NCBI GenBank assembly: GCA_964581295.1
Contig: CAZONX010000002.1
Span: forward strand, 1 to 64,000
DNA length: 64,000 bases
Direction of reading: 5' to 3'
Origin: JAHEEL01 sp964581295
Lineage (GTDB): Bacteria; Actinomycetota; Acidimicrobiia; Spongiisociales; UBA5794
Below, in pieces: positions 8,875 to 17,806 of this stretch. Both the position numbers and the translations under genes were made by a program. Each line of letters opens with the position of its first letter. Position 1 is the first letter of the stretch. Below the pieces are notes generated by a model, which worked only from the letters and a program-made list of their open reading frames with translations, did not search any database and was not told the DNA's origin.

Positions 8875-9008
8875 GAGAAGTAGGAAGACACAAGTATCAA
8901 GTAGCAAGACAGGAGTCCGAAGACTCGGGTCGCAGATCGCGAGACCCACCGGCACAGCGGTTTGGGTCTTGCTACTTGCTACTTACTACTGGCCGCTACT
9001 TGCTACTC
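8875..9008. repeat. Heptad repeat element at the proS 3' end
   Basis: This element is built from variants of the heptad AAGTAGC and its complement GCTACTT. A perfect 13-base inverted repeat, CAAGTAGCAAGAC at 8898-8910 and GTCTTGCTACTTG at 8966-8978, encloses a 55-base loop. The proS stop codon (8996-8998) and its last two or three codons fall within a heptad. Similar elements occur at 13385, 29664, 39388, 50931 and 55953. Confidence 0.8.
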
Positions 9009-10705
9009 ACTACGAGGGCAGCGAGCTCCTCCGCCGCGGTCTCTATCGCGAGTTCTGACTGCTCGCCGCTGGCTCGCACGGCCAGCTCGACGATTCCATC
9101 GGCGAGGCCGCGTGGGCCGACGGTGACGCGGAACGGAATGCCGATGAGTTCGGCATCCGCGAATTTGACGCCGGGTCGTTCGGCGCGGTCGTCGATCAAC
9201 ACATCGATTCCCGATGAGCGCAGATCTCCGTAGAGCTGGTCGGCGACCGTCATGGTGTCTTCGTCGTCGGGCTTCACCACGGTGATCACCACCTCGTAGG
9301 GCGCGATCGCCACGGGCCACACGATGCCCTGGTCGTCGTGGTTCATCTCGACGGCCGCAGCGAGGTTCCGTTCGACACCAATGCCGTAGGAGCCCATCAC
9401 CAGCGGCACCATGGCGCCTTCGGCATCGAGCACCGTGGCACCAAGGGCCTCGGAGAACTTCGTTCCGAGCTTGAAGATATGCCCGGCCTCGATACCCCGC
9501 AGCACCTCGAGCGGCTCTCCGCAGACGGGACAGCCTTCGCCGACGACCACGGTGCGGAGGTCCATCCACGCGGTAACGGTGATGTCTCTTGCGACATCGA
9601 CCCCTCGAAGGTGGTGGTCGTCGAGGTTGGCCCCGGTGACCATGTTGGTCCGCTCTGCGAGCTGCAAGTCGGCGAAGACGCGCGGACCGCTAACCCCCAC
9701 TGCGCCGAGGCTGCCGGCGTCGGCACCGAGGAGCTCACGGATCTCTTCGGGGTGGCCGGGGCGGGCCTCGACCGCACCGGTCTCATCGAGCAGCTTCTGT
9801 TCTTGGAGGTCGTGGTCGCCGCGCAGCAGCACAAGCACCGCCTCACCGTCGAGCACATACACGAGTGTCTTGACTTGGCGATCCCCCGGCGCACCGCCTT
9901 CGAACTCGGCAAGGTCTTTGATCGTGCGCACGCCCGGTGTTGGAAAGCGCTCGACTTCCGTAGACCCTTGCGGATCTTCGATTCGGGGCAGCGTGGACGT
10001 CGCCCGCTCAACGTTGGCGGCATAGTCGCAGGCCGAGCAGTGGGCGACGTCGTCCTCGCCGGCCGGCGACGGCACGATGAACTCAATCGAGTCCGTTCCA
10101 CCCATGGCCCCCGACGATGCCTCGACCGGAATAGCCGTCACGCCGATCCGCCGGAACACGTTCGAGTAGGCCGCGAAGTGGCGGTCGAACTGGAGGTCGA
10201 GGCCGTCGCCGTCGAGGTCGAAGCTGTACGAGTCCTTCATGGTGAACTCTCGCACACGTAGCAGCCCGGCTTTCGGACGTGCCTCGTCGCGGAACTTCGT
10301 CTGGATCTGGTACCAGAGCTGTGGTAGGTGCTTGTACGACGTGACCTCGGTGGCGATCGTGGTGAAGATCTCCTCGTGCGTCGGGCCGAGCACGGCATCG
10401 CCGCCGCGCAGGTCGTTCAGCTTGAAGAGGATCTCCCCCATGGTGTCGAACCGGCCGGTGCGCTCCCAGATCTCACGCGGGTGGAGTGCCGGCAGCAACA
10501 GCTCCTGTCCGCCGATCGCGTCGATCTCTTCTCGGATGATTGCGATGATCTTCGACCGGACCCGGTAGCCGAGCGGCAGCAGCGAGTAGACACCGGCCAT
10601 GAGCTGACGGACGTATCCACCGCGCACCAGCAATCGGTGGCTCACGGCGTCGGCGTCGGCCGGGTCGTCTCGGAGGGTTGGGATGAACGCCTGTGACCAA
10701 CGCAC
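8996..10705 (-). CDS. proS: Prolyl-tRNA synthetase
   Basis: The 569-residue protein is a bacterial-type class II ProRS: motif 1 region near residues 40-80, MKDSYSFDLD in motif 2, an inserted editing domain (about 230-390), and motif 3 with GSYGIGVER, followed by the anticodon-binding domain. It charges tRNA-Pro. The last residues, VVSSK, and the stop are encoded by an AGTAGCAAGTAG string that belongs to the downstream heptad repeat. It lies between the lipoprotein protease and rimP on the same strand. Confidence 0.97.
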   Translation of the reverse strand: MRWSQAFIPTLRDDPADADAVSHRLLVRGGYVRQLMAGVYSLLPLGYRVRSKIIAIIREEIDAIGGQELLLPALHPREIWERTGRFDTMGEILFKLNDLRGGDAVLGPTHEEIFTTIATEVTSYKHLPQLWYQIQTKFRDEARPKAGLLRVREFTMKDSYSFDLDGDGLDLQFDRHFAAYSNVFRRIGVTAIPVEASSGAMGGTDSIEFIVPSPAGEDDVAHCSACDYAANVERATSTLPRIEDPQGSTEVERFPTPGVRTIKDLAEFEGGAPGDRQVKTLVYVLDGEAVLVLLRGDHDLQEQKLLDETGAVEARPGHPEEIRELLGADAGSLGAVGVSGPRVFADLQLAERTNMVTGANLDDHHLRGVDVARDITVTAWMDLRTVVVGEGCPVCGEPLEVLRGIEAGHIFKLGTKFSEALGATVLDAEGAMVPLVMGSYGIGVERNLAAAVEMNHDDQGIVWPVAIAPYEVVITVVKPDDEDTMTVADQLYGDLRSSGIDVLIDDRAERPGVKFADAELIGIPFRVTVGPRGLADGIVELAVRASGEQSELAIETAAEELAALVVSSK

Positions 10706-10754
10706 GCACTGACTCCAGTGATCTCGGGGATCGCCGAGGATAGCGGTGGTGACG

Positions 10755-12128
10755 TCAGTCCACGGTCAGGTGGTATGCCCCGGGTCCGGACAGGTTGCCG
10801 TCTCCGACGATCACGAAGAACGATCCGGCCTCACCTGCGGTGAAGACAATCCTGGCATTGCTGCCGAAGAGGCCTCCTCCCGAATCGTCGTCGACGGCGC
10901 GCAGGAAGCCTCGCCCCTCCGGTCCGTCAACCATGAGCACGGGATCGAACGTGATCGCGTCGACGTCGAGGGTGATCGCTTGCCCTTTGCCGAGGTCGAC
11001 CCGGTGCCAATCGAAGTCACCCGGATAGTCGATGTTCCCGGTGATCGTGGAATTGCGCGCGAGAACGCGCCCGTCGTCCGGGTCGGGCCACGGCGTGAGG
11101 TCAACGTTGCTCCGGAGGCGGACCTCGCCCGCACCGGAGAGGTTCTCGACCCGCAAGACGTGGGGTCCTCGATAGGTGATGAGCTCGTCGATGCGCTCGT
11201 CGCCGTTCTCGGTGTCATCGGCGGTCGCGATCTCGAGACCGTCGATGGTGGAAAGCGTGAGCGATGCGTCAGATTCGCTGCTCGCATCGAACGAGACGTC
11301 GGAATAGAGCGCCGGCTCGAAGACCAGCACGTACTCTTGCCACACGTTTTCAAACGAGAGGCGATGCAGGTCTGTGCCGTTGGCGGTCGGTGGGCGGCGA
11401 TCGCCGAGTTCGGATCCCTGCGGCCCGGCCCGCATGCGTTCGACTGTCGCCGCTGCGTCGGTGATGGATCCGGAGAGCCCGAACTCTTCGAGGAAGCTGA
11501 AGTTCGTGATCCCCACGACAGTGCCGTCCTCGTCCACGAGGGCTCCGCCGCTCTGGCCGCCGACCACCGTGGTGTCCGATTGCAGGAACGTCCACTCTCC
11601 CACCGTCCACTCCCGGGTACGAGACAAGATCCCTTCGGTGATGGTCGGCTGTGGAAAGGACTCCGATTCGCCCGGGTAGCCGACGAGGTAGACCGGGCGG
11701 CCCAAGGGGATGTCCTCGCCGCTGTCGAGCTCGGCCGGCTTCGGCAGATTCGCTGTGCCGGACACGTCGAGGATGGCGACGTCGCCGAAGAGATCCGCTC
11801 CGATGACCGGTGCGTCTCGGACCTCGGTCCCGTTTGGGAACACCACACGCGCCTCGCGGTAGGGCCATACGACGTGCGCGGCTGTGAGCACCGTGTCCGC
11901 GTCGATCAATATGCCGCTGCCGCCGGCAATGTCGGTCTCGATCGAAGCGATCGACGGTGCTACCTGCTCATAGATCTGCTCGGCCCGAGTCGGTTCGGCC
12001 GCCGTTGTTGCCGTGATCTCGGTTGGAACCGATTTCGTGGTGGTTGTTGACGGCTCGCCGGCAGAGGTGCACGCGGCCACAGCCACAGCCATTGCGGCGC
12101 ACGCAGCTCCGACCCGGCGCCGGTTCAA
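10755..12128 (-). CDS. Trypsin-like serine protease lipoprotein
   Basis: The 457-residue protein starts with a lipoprotein signal ending in a lipobox AVAAC (Cys20), then a Ser/Thr-rich linker. The protease domain has a full triad: His85 in TAAHVV, Asp116 in DVAIL and Ser193 in GQSGGAL. Two C-terminal segments (about 240-340 and 350-457) end in patterns such as GSFFVIVGDGNLSGPGAYHL that resemble bacterial pre-peptidase C-terminal domains. It is probably exported and membrane tethered. It overlaps the ispG stop by 4 bases, so the two are likely co-expressed. The target is unknown. Confidence 0.85.
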   Translation of the reverse strand: MNRRRVGAACAAMAVAVAACTSAGEPSTTTTKSVPTEITATTAAEPTRAEQIYEQVAPSIASIETDIAGGSGILIDADTVLTAAHVVWPYREARVVFPNGTEVRDAPVIGADLFGDVAILDVSGTANLPKPAELDSGEDIPLGRPVYLVGYPGESESFPQPTITEGILSRTREWTVGEWTFLQSDTTVVGGQSGGALVDEDGTVVGITNFSFLEEFGLSGSITDAAATVERMRAGPQGSELGDRRPPTANGTDLHRLSFENVWQEYVLVFEPALYSDVSFDASSESDASLTLSTIDGLEIATADDTENGDERIDELITYRGPHVLRVENLSGAGEVRLRSNVDLTPWPDPDDGRVLARNSTITGNIDYPGDFDWHRVDLGKGQAITLDVDAITFDPVLMVDGPEGRGFLRAVDDDSGGGLFGSNARIVFTAGEAGSFFVIVGDGNLSGPGAYHLTVD

Positions 12129-13342
12129 CTGGGATCTCCGGCGGCGACATCGGCCACGGTCGCCCGCCGCTGGGCGGCGCGGTTTGCGTCTCCCTGAAGG
12201 TCCAGGAGCTCGATGCGAGCCTCTTCAGCGAGGTCGGCTGCCGAGAGGTCCGCGGCCGCCAGGCGAGCTTCGACGCCTTCTTCGACCAGGCGCGTCGCTT
12301 CGTCGAGGAGGGCTTCGACCATCTCGTCTTCGGCCACGACGCGTACGACCTGCCCCTTGATGAAGAGATGCCCCTTGCCGCGCCCCGCTGCGATCCCAAT
12401 ATCGGCTTCGCGAGCTTCCCCGGGACCATTGACGATGCAGCCCATGATCGCCACCTGGATCGGGAGGTTCGCTGCCTCGAGCGCCTCGGTGGCTTCCTTG
12501 GCAACCTTGATGACGTCGACATCGGCTCGTCCGCACGACGGGCAGGCAACGAGGTCGAGTCCGGTGCGTTCGCGCAGGCCGAGGTATTCGAGCAGTTGTC
12601 GTCCGGCCTTGGCTTCTTCCACCGGGTCGGCGGTGAGTGAGAAACGGATCGTGTCCCCGATGCCTTCGAGCAGCAGCGTGGCGATCCCGGCAACCGACTT
12701 GATCAGACCACCCGGCGGCGGCCCGGCTTCGGTGACGCCGAGGTGTAGCGGATACTCGACGCGTTCGGCGAGGAGCCGATAGGACTCGACCATGCGCGGG
12801 ACGTTCGAGTGCTTCACCGAGATCTTGATGTCGTGGAATCCGACGTCTTCGAGGTAGCGGATCTCAGCCAGCGCCGAACGAACGAGCGCCTCCGGCACGG
12901 CAGAACCGAACTCTTCGAGGAGATCCTTGTCGAGCGAGCCGGCGTTGACGCCGACGCGAATCGACACGCCGGCATCGGCGGCAGCGCGTGCGACCGTCTT
13001 GATGTGCTCTTCTTTGCGGATGTTGCCCGGATTGAGCCGCAGACCGGCGACGCCGGCCTCGAGGGCGGCGAGGGCGAGGCGGTACTGATAGTGGATGTCG
13101 GCGATGATCGGAACGGGTGAACGCGGGACAATCTCCGCGAGGCCTTGTGCTGCTTCGGTGTCGTTGCAGGTGATGCGAACGATGTCTGCCCCGGCGCCGC
13201 GCAGCGCGTACACCTGCGACAGCGTGGCGTCGACATCGGCTGTCTTGGTGGTGGTCATCGACTGCACACTGATCGGCGCGCCGCCCCCAACGGCCACGTC
13301 CCCCACCATGACCTGTCGCGATTCCCGCCGTTCGATGCTCAT
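12125..13342 (-). CDS. ispG: 4-hydroxy-3-methylbut-2-enyl diphosphate synthase (MEP pathway)
   Basis: The 405-residue protein has the IspG (GcpE) TIM-barrel start with SVQSMTTTKTADVDAT and the [4Fe-4S] cysteines Cys267 and Cys270 (CPSCGR) and Cys302 (GCIVNGPGE). It converts methylerythritol cyclodiphosphate to HMBPP, the penultimate MEP pathway step. The last 50 or so residues form an Ala/Glu-rich tail longer than in the E. coli enzyme. Clustering with dxr and rseP is typical of Actinobacteria. Confidence 0.97.
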   Translation of the reverse strand: MSIERRESRQVMVGDVAVGGGAPISVQSMTTTKTADVDATLSQVYALRGAGADIVRITCNDTEAAQGLAEIVPRSPVPIIADIHYQYRLALAALEAGVAGLRLNPGNIRKEEHIKTVARAAADAGVSIRVGVNAGSLDKDLLEEFGSAVPEALVRSALAEIRYLEDVGFHDIKISVKHSNVPRMVESYRLLAERVEYPLHLGVTEAGPPPGGLIKSVAGIATLLLEGIGDTIRFSLTADPVEEAKAGRQLLEYLGLRERTGLDLVACPSCGRADVDVIKVAKEATEALEAANLPIQVAIMGCIVNGPGEAREADIGIAAGRGKGHLFIKGQVVRVVAEDEMVEALLDEATRLVEEGVEARLAAADLSAADLAEEARIELLDLQGDANRAAQRRATVADVAAGDPS

Positions 13343-13384
13343 GAGATCAATGGTAGGAGGTCAACGGTCCGAGTAGCGGAGGAG

Positions 13385-13444
13385 AGAAGAGGTCGCCAGT
13401 CAAGACGCGATGGATCCGGTCTCGAGTCTTGCTACTTGCCTACA
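13385..13444. repeat. Heptad repeat element at the rseP 3' end
   Basis: The plus strand holds GTCGCCAGTCAAGAC (from 13392) and GTCTTGCTACTTG (from 13426), giving inverted AAGAC/GTCTT arms. It joins two heptad types of the family, CAGTCGC and AAGTAGC. The rseP stop codon (13440-13442) lies at its edge. Confidence 0.7.
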
Positions 13445-14597
13445 ACTGGATCGGTTTGAAGATGTCGAGGTAGACGCCCATGAGTCCAACGGTGATGAGG
13501 AACACCACGACGACGGCGGCCACGGGCATGAGCTTGCGGATGTCGGGGACCCGACCGCGCACCTTCTCGTAGAGGGCCACCGCGAAGTGACCACCGTCGA
13601 GCGGATACAGCGGGATGAAGTTCAGAATGCCGACGAAGACGTTGACGAGGGCGAGAATCGTGAGCGTGGTCTCCATCGGTCCGGCGAGCCGCGCCAACCC
13701 GATCGGGCTGATCGGGCGAACCTCGTCCAGCACCTCGTCGCTCCCGCCGAACACCGAGACCACCAACTGGGGGAACCCGATGATCATGCGGCCCAGGCCG
13801 TAGACACTTTGGCCGATCGCTTCCCATATCCCGCCAATGGTTGCTCCGGCGACCTCGACCGGGCCGAGCTGGTTTCGCTCGATCTCGGGGGCCGCCCCGA
13901 AATAGCCGACTTCTTCGTAGACGGGATCGCCGTTCTCGTCGGTGGCGACCTCATCGTTGACCTCGACGGGACGCTCCCGGAACGCGAGCGTCACATTCGC
14001 TTCGGCCACGGTGCCGTCTCGCAGGTAGCCGATGCGCACCGTCTCGCCGCCGTCCGCGGCGACTCCGTCGACGAACTCATCCCACGTTGCGACCGGAACG
14101 CCCTCATACGCCTGCACAACGTCGCCGGCCTCGAATCCGGCGATGACGCTCGGAGACACGTCTCCCGATGGTGTCTCGACGGCGATCACTGCAATGGTCA
14201 ACGACGGCACCGGATCGCCGGCCTCGTCTGTAGCAACTTCGCCCCAGGTCAGAAAGACGATGGAGAGAAGGATCGCCGCCATAACGAAGTGGCTGAAGAC
14301 GCCGGCGAGCACGACGACCGACTTCTTCCAGAACACGGACTCGCGATACGTGCGGCCCTCGTCTTCCGGAGCGACCTCTTCGAACGGATTCATACCGATG
14401 ATCCGGACGTAGCCGCCGAGAGGAATCGCCTTGATTCCGTACTCGGTCTCGCCCCGTGTCGTGGACCAGATGCGGGGTCCGAACCCGAAGAACGCCTCGG
14501 TGGCTTTCATGCCGAACGATTTCGCCGCCACGAAATGCGCACCCTCGTGTATGACGATCATGGCGACGACGCCGATGATCATCACCGCGGTCCCCAT
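13440..14597 (-). CDS. rseP: Site-2 intramembrane metalloprotease RseP
   Basis: The 385-residue protein has a transmembrane helix carrying the zinc motif HEGAH (His17, Glu18, His21), several further hydrophobic helices, one PDZ domain in the middle, and a C-terminal YPLDGGHF motif that supplies the third zinc ligand. Such proteases cut membrane-bound anti-sigma factors or leftover signal peptides. It lies between dxr and ispG, a common actinobacterial order. The PDZ region is interrupted by charged stretches. Confidence 0.95.
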   Translation of the reverse strand: MGTAVMIIGVVAMIVIHEGAHFVAAKSFGMKATEAFFGFGPRIWSTTRGETEYGIKAIPLGGYVRIIGMNPFEEVAPEDEGRTYRESVFWKKSVVVLAGVFSHFVMAAILLSIVFLTWGEVATDEAGDPVPSLTIAVIAVETPSGDVSPSVIAGFEAGDVVQAYEGVPVATWDEFVDGVAADGGETVRIGYLRDGTVAEANVTLAFRERPVEVNDEVATDENGDPVYEEVGYFGAAPEIERNQLGPVEVAGATIGGIWEAIGQSVYGLGRMIIGFPQLVVSVFGGSDEVLDEVRPISPIGLARLAGPMETTLTILALVNVFVGILNFIPLYPLDGGHFAVALYEKVRGRVPDIRKLMPVAAVVVVFLITVGLMGVYLDIFKPIQL

Positions 14598-14650
14598 CAG
14601 CGGTCTCCCTTGGCCGGTTCCATGCCGTCAAAGCTACCGGGGAAGGCCAT

Positions 14651-15820
14651 CTACCGGGCCGCCCGGGCGGCAACCGAGCGGCGTGCTGCGTCTCGTCCGG
14701 CCTCGTCCGCTGCGAGTGCCTCTTCAAGGGTGTCGATCGGGCCGCCCGGCACCACGTCGAGAGCATCGGATACGACCTCGACGATCTCGGTGAATCCGAT
14801 TCGTCGGTCGAGGAAGGCCGCAACCGCGATCTCGTCGGCGGCGTTGAGCACGGCGGGTCCGTTTCCGCCCCTGCGTCCTGCGGCGTAGCCGAGATCGAGC
14901 GCCGGGAATCGCGCACGGTCTGGCTCCGAGAAGGTGAGGTCAACGCCGATGAGGTTGAACGGCTGCGCGATGCCGGCCGTTCGGGTGGGTGCCGTCAGAG
15001 CATGCTGGATCGGCTTGCGCATGTCGGGTGGCCCGAGTTCCGCCTTGACGACGCCGTCGGTGAATTCGACGAAGGAGTGCACGAAGCTCTTCGGATGGAT
15101 GACGACGTCGATCTGGTCGTACGCGAGGCCGAACAGGAAGTGCGCCTCAATTACCTCGAACGCCTTGTTCATGAGGGTCGCCGAGTCGATCGAGATCCTG
15201 CGTCCCATGTCCCATGTCGGGTGGGCGAGTGCGTCGTCCACCGATACGTGGGTCAGGTCAACGTCCGGGTGTGCGTGGAATGGGCCACCCGAGGCGGTGA
15301 GGATGACACGGCGGACGGCGTCTGCCGGCTCGCCGATCAGGCATTGCCAAATCGCCGAATGCTCGCTGTCGACCGGAATCAGCTCCCCGTGTCCCGAGCG
15401 AAGGGCGCCCATGATCAGCGGCCCGCCGGTCAGCAGGCTCTCCTTGTTGGCAAGGCCGAGACGATTTCCCGCTTCGAGAGCGGCAAGCGATGCGGCCAGA
15501 CCCGAGGCGCCAACGATGCCGTTCACCACGGTTGTGCCGGGGATTCGTGCGAGATCGGCGACGGCGTCGGGGCCATATGCGATACGGTGCGAGATGCTGG
15601 CTTCCACGGGTGCCTCCGGCGCTCGTGCAACAGCGAGGCGAGCGTCGGGATAGCGTCGGGCGATCGCTAGCAGCGAATCGGACACAGATCCGGCTGCGGC
15701 CGCCACCACCGGGAGGTCGTGTCGATCGGCAACTTCGATTGTCTGGGTGCCGATCGAGCCCGTCGCTCCGAGAACGACGACCGGGGTCAGAGCAGCCCGG
15801 CCCACACGAACACGGCCCAC
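14651..15820 (-). CDS. dxr: 1-deoxy-D-xylulose 5-phosphate reductoisomerase
   Basis: The protein has the NADPH-binding motif VVVLGATGSIGTQT, the catalytic-domain segments LANKESLLTGG and PVDSEHSAIWQ, and the substrate loop with SGGPFHAHP. Dxr makes methylerythritol phosphate, the first committed MEP pathway step. The reading frame is open to 15820, but that start overlaps cdsA by 34 bases. A GTG at 15805 (residue 6) gives the more usual N-terminus, so the first five residues are uncertain. Together with ispG it shows that the organism uses the MEP route. Confidence 0.96.
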   Translation of the reverse strand: MGRVRVGRAALTPVVVLGATGSIGTQTIEVADRHDLPVVAAAAGSVSDSLLAIARRYPDARLAVARAPEAPVEASISHRIAYGPDAVADLARIPGTTVVNGIVGASGLAASLAALEAGNRLGLANKESLLTGGPLIMGALRSGHGELIPVDSEHSAIWQCLIGEPADAVRRVILTASGGPFHAHPDVDLTHVSVDDALAHPTWDMGRRISIDSATLMNKAFEVIEAHFLFGLAYDQIDVVIHPKSFVHSFVEFTDGVVKAELGPPDMRKPIQHALTAPTRTAGIAQPFNLIGVDLTFSEPDRARFPALDLGYAAGRRGGNGPAVLNAADEIAVAAFLDRRIGFTEIVEVVSDALDVVPGGPIDTLEEALAADEAGRDAARRSVAARAAR

Positions 15821-17793
15821 GCTGCCGGGACGACGGCGATGATCGCGTCGATCCGGTCGAGGAGACCGCCATGGCCCGGGAGAATCGATCCCATGTCCTT
15901 GATGTCGAGCGATCTCTTCACCACGGATACGGCAAGGTCACCGAGCGGTGCGAAGATCGCGACGACAGCACCGAGAACGAGTCCGGTTGGCAGATCAATC
16001 GATTCGACGAAGAAGCTCGCTCCCGCTCCGGCCAGGAAAGCCATGAACGTGCCACCGACGAAGCCCTCGATGGTCTTCTTCGGCGAGATGGTGGGAGCGA
16101 ACGGCCGTCGCCCGATCGACGAGCCCACGAAGTAGGCGGCGATGTCCACCAGCGCAACCATCGCAACGACGGTGAACACCAGGATCTGATACTCCTCGGC
16201 GGCAATGATCGGGAATGCGAACGACCCGAAGCCGCCGATCCACCCGGCCACGAGCAGGGTGAGCGCGAAACCGCTCACAGCTCCTATGCGTCGTTGGCTC
16301 ACCGCACCGTAGAGCAGGATCACCGTTGCCATGAGCGCGAACGAGATCGGAATGGCGATCACGCCCCACACCACAGCGCCGAGCCCGGCGGCGATGATGC
16401 CGACGAAGCCAAATATGGACATGGGCTTGTAGCGGCGGTGCATGAGGGCGCTGTAGAACTCGCCGGCAGCGACCACGAACGCGGCGAGAGCCAACACGGT
16501 GATGGCGGGACGCCACAGCAGTGACAACAGGAAGGCCGCAACGAGAGCGATCCCGGTGCCGACACGCGGCAGCAGATTCGAAGCCTTTCGAGGAGCGGCA
16601 GGCGTGGTGTCGTCGCCGGCAGCCACGACGTCATCGAATCCCACCACACCCGACTCGAGACCTGGGATCGCGGCGGAGATCGCCACCTGCTGTGTGTCTT
16701 CCGAGTCGGCCTGCTCGATTGCTGCGGCGAGATCCTGGTGATCGCGCGTTCCTGTCTGGACGTAGTGCTCGTCTGTGAGGTCGCCGTAGTCGAAGACCGA
16801 AGAGGCAGCACCGGCCCCGCCCGCCACAGCGGCGGCGGCGGCGCCGATGATCGGGATCTCCCCGGTGTCGTCATCGCCGTCTTCGTCGGGTTCCGGGCCA
16901 TCATCGGGTGCGTCGCTTGTTGCGGCAGCGTCGATTGGTACGGCGGGAATCACCGAGAGCCGGTCACGATCATCTGCGTCGGCTCGGTCCGCGACCTCTT
17001 CAGGAATCTCGGCGACCGGCTCAACGTCTGCAACGGCGTCGTCACGTTCAGCGTCTGCTTCCACAATCGGCTCGGCGGCGTCCGTTTCGTCGTCGCCACT
17101 GGACATCGCTTCCGGTGGAGCGCCGGCATCCGCTTCTGGCTCAGGCTCGGCTTCGTCATCCGGTTCCTCAGCGGCTGGATCGTCGTCGGACTCATCCGAC
17201 TCATCCGCGGCCGCCTCTGCGTCGTCATCCGAACCGTCGAGGAAGAACTCGATCGTGTCTTCGTGGGGTTCGTCGTCGTCATCGTCCTCATCGTCGTCTG
17301 CGTCGATGACGGCCTCCGCCGGCGATGCGTCCGTCGCACCATCGTCAAGCAGTGCCGCTTCGACTTGCGCGGAATCATCCGTGACGTCGATGACCACATC
17401 GGTATCGCCTGCGCTTGGAGCATCGGCGTTCGCTCCGCTCGAGAACGCCACCCAATCGGCAATCTCTGCAGCGGCATCGTCCCCGTCGACGAGGGCTGCG
17501 TACGGGTCGCTGTCGGCGGATTCTTCGCCGTCGAGCCAGCCGTCAAATCCCGGATCGGACGGCGCCGGTCGGAGTTCGATGTCGTCGCCGGGTTCCGGCA
17601 CGTCGAGCTCGCCGGTTGATTCGGGGTCGTGGCCGTCCATATCCCCTGACAGTACCTCGGCTTGGGGCTCGAACGGCGCATTCACGGACTCGCGATCGAC
17701 GGCGAACGCGTCGTCGCTTCCGGCAGAACTCGACGTTGCATCTTCGCCCGACATTGCGTCCGCGTTCGAGGGCGCGTCGTCATCGGTTGGCAT
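15787..17793 (-). CDS. cdsA: Phosphatidate cytidylyltransferase with a long acidic N-terminal extension
   Basis: The last 264 residues are a complete CdsA: about eight membrane segments and the signature SVVKRSLDIKDMGSILPGHG followed by GLLDRID. CdsA makes CDP-diacylglycerol for phospholipid synthesis. The first 404 residues are a low-complexity, Asp/Glu/Ala/Ser-rich region, predicted disordered and presumably cytoplasmic, with a more ordered FDYGDLTDEHYVQTG stretch before the membrane domain. I chose the ATG at 17793 because GGAGG lies 7 bases upstream; the next start at 17862 would overlap frr. Typical CdsA proteins are 260-300 residues. Confidence 0.95.
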   Translation of the reverse strand: MPTDDDAPSNADAMSGEDATSSSAGSDDAFAVDRESVNAPFEPQAEVLSGDMDGHDPESTGELDVPEPGDDIELRPAPSDPGFDGWLDGEESADSDPYAALVDGDDAAAEIADWVAFSSGANADAPSAGDTDVVIDVTDDSAQVEAALLDDGATDASPAEAVIDADDDEDDDDDEPHEDTIEFFLDGSDDDAEAAADESDESDDDPAAEEPDDEAEPEPEADAGAPPEAMSSGDDETDAAEPIVEADAERDDAVADVEPVAEIPEEVADRADADDRDRLSVIPAVPIDAAATSDAPDDGPEPDEDGDDDTGEIPIIGAAAAAVAGGAGAASSVFDYGDLTDEHYVQTGTRDHQDLAAAIEQADSEDTQQVAISAAIPGLESGVVGFDDVVAAGDDTTPAAPRKASNLLPRVGTGIALVAAFLLSLLWRPAITVLALAAFVVAAGEFYSALMHRRYKPMSIFGFVGIIAAGLGAVVWGVIAIPISFALMATVILLYGAVSQRRIGAVSGFALTLLVAGWIGGFGSFAFPIIAAEEYQILVFTVVAMVALVDIAAYFVGSSIGRRPFAPTISPKKTIEGFVGGTFMAFLAGAGASFFVESIDLPTGLVLGAVVAIFAPLGDLAVSVVKRSLDIKDMGSILPGHGGLLDRIDAIIAVVPAAWAVFVWAGLL

Positions 17794-17806
17794 TGGCGCG
17801 CCTCCG

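Larger units (their letters stand above)
8613..8995. other. proS-rimP intergenic region with gap and repeats
   Basis: No gene is visible in this 383-base stretch. It holds the rimP ribosome binding site, two identical 55-base copies flanking an N run, and a heptad-repeat element at the proS end. A possible -10 element for rimP (TATGCA on the minus strand near 8630) is weak. Confidence 0.8.

Noticed and set aside
8875..9008. CRISPR array
   Set aside because: Units are only 7 bases, are contiguous or mirrored, and have no regular spacers; no cas genes are in the window.
16738..17619. Long plus-strand open frame across the cdsA extension
   Set aside because: It is the complement of GC-rich acidic codons of cdsA, has no family features, and the cdsA start is backed by a strong ribosome binding site.
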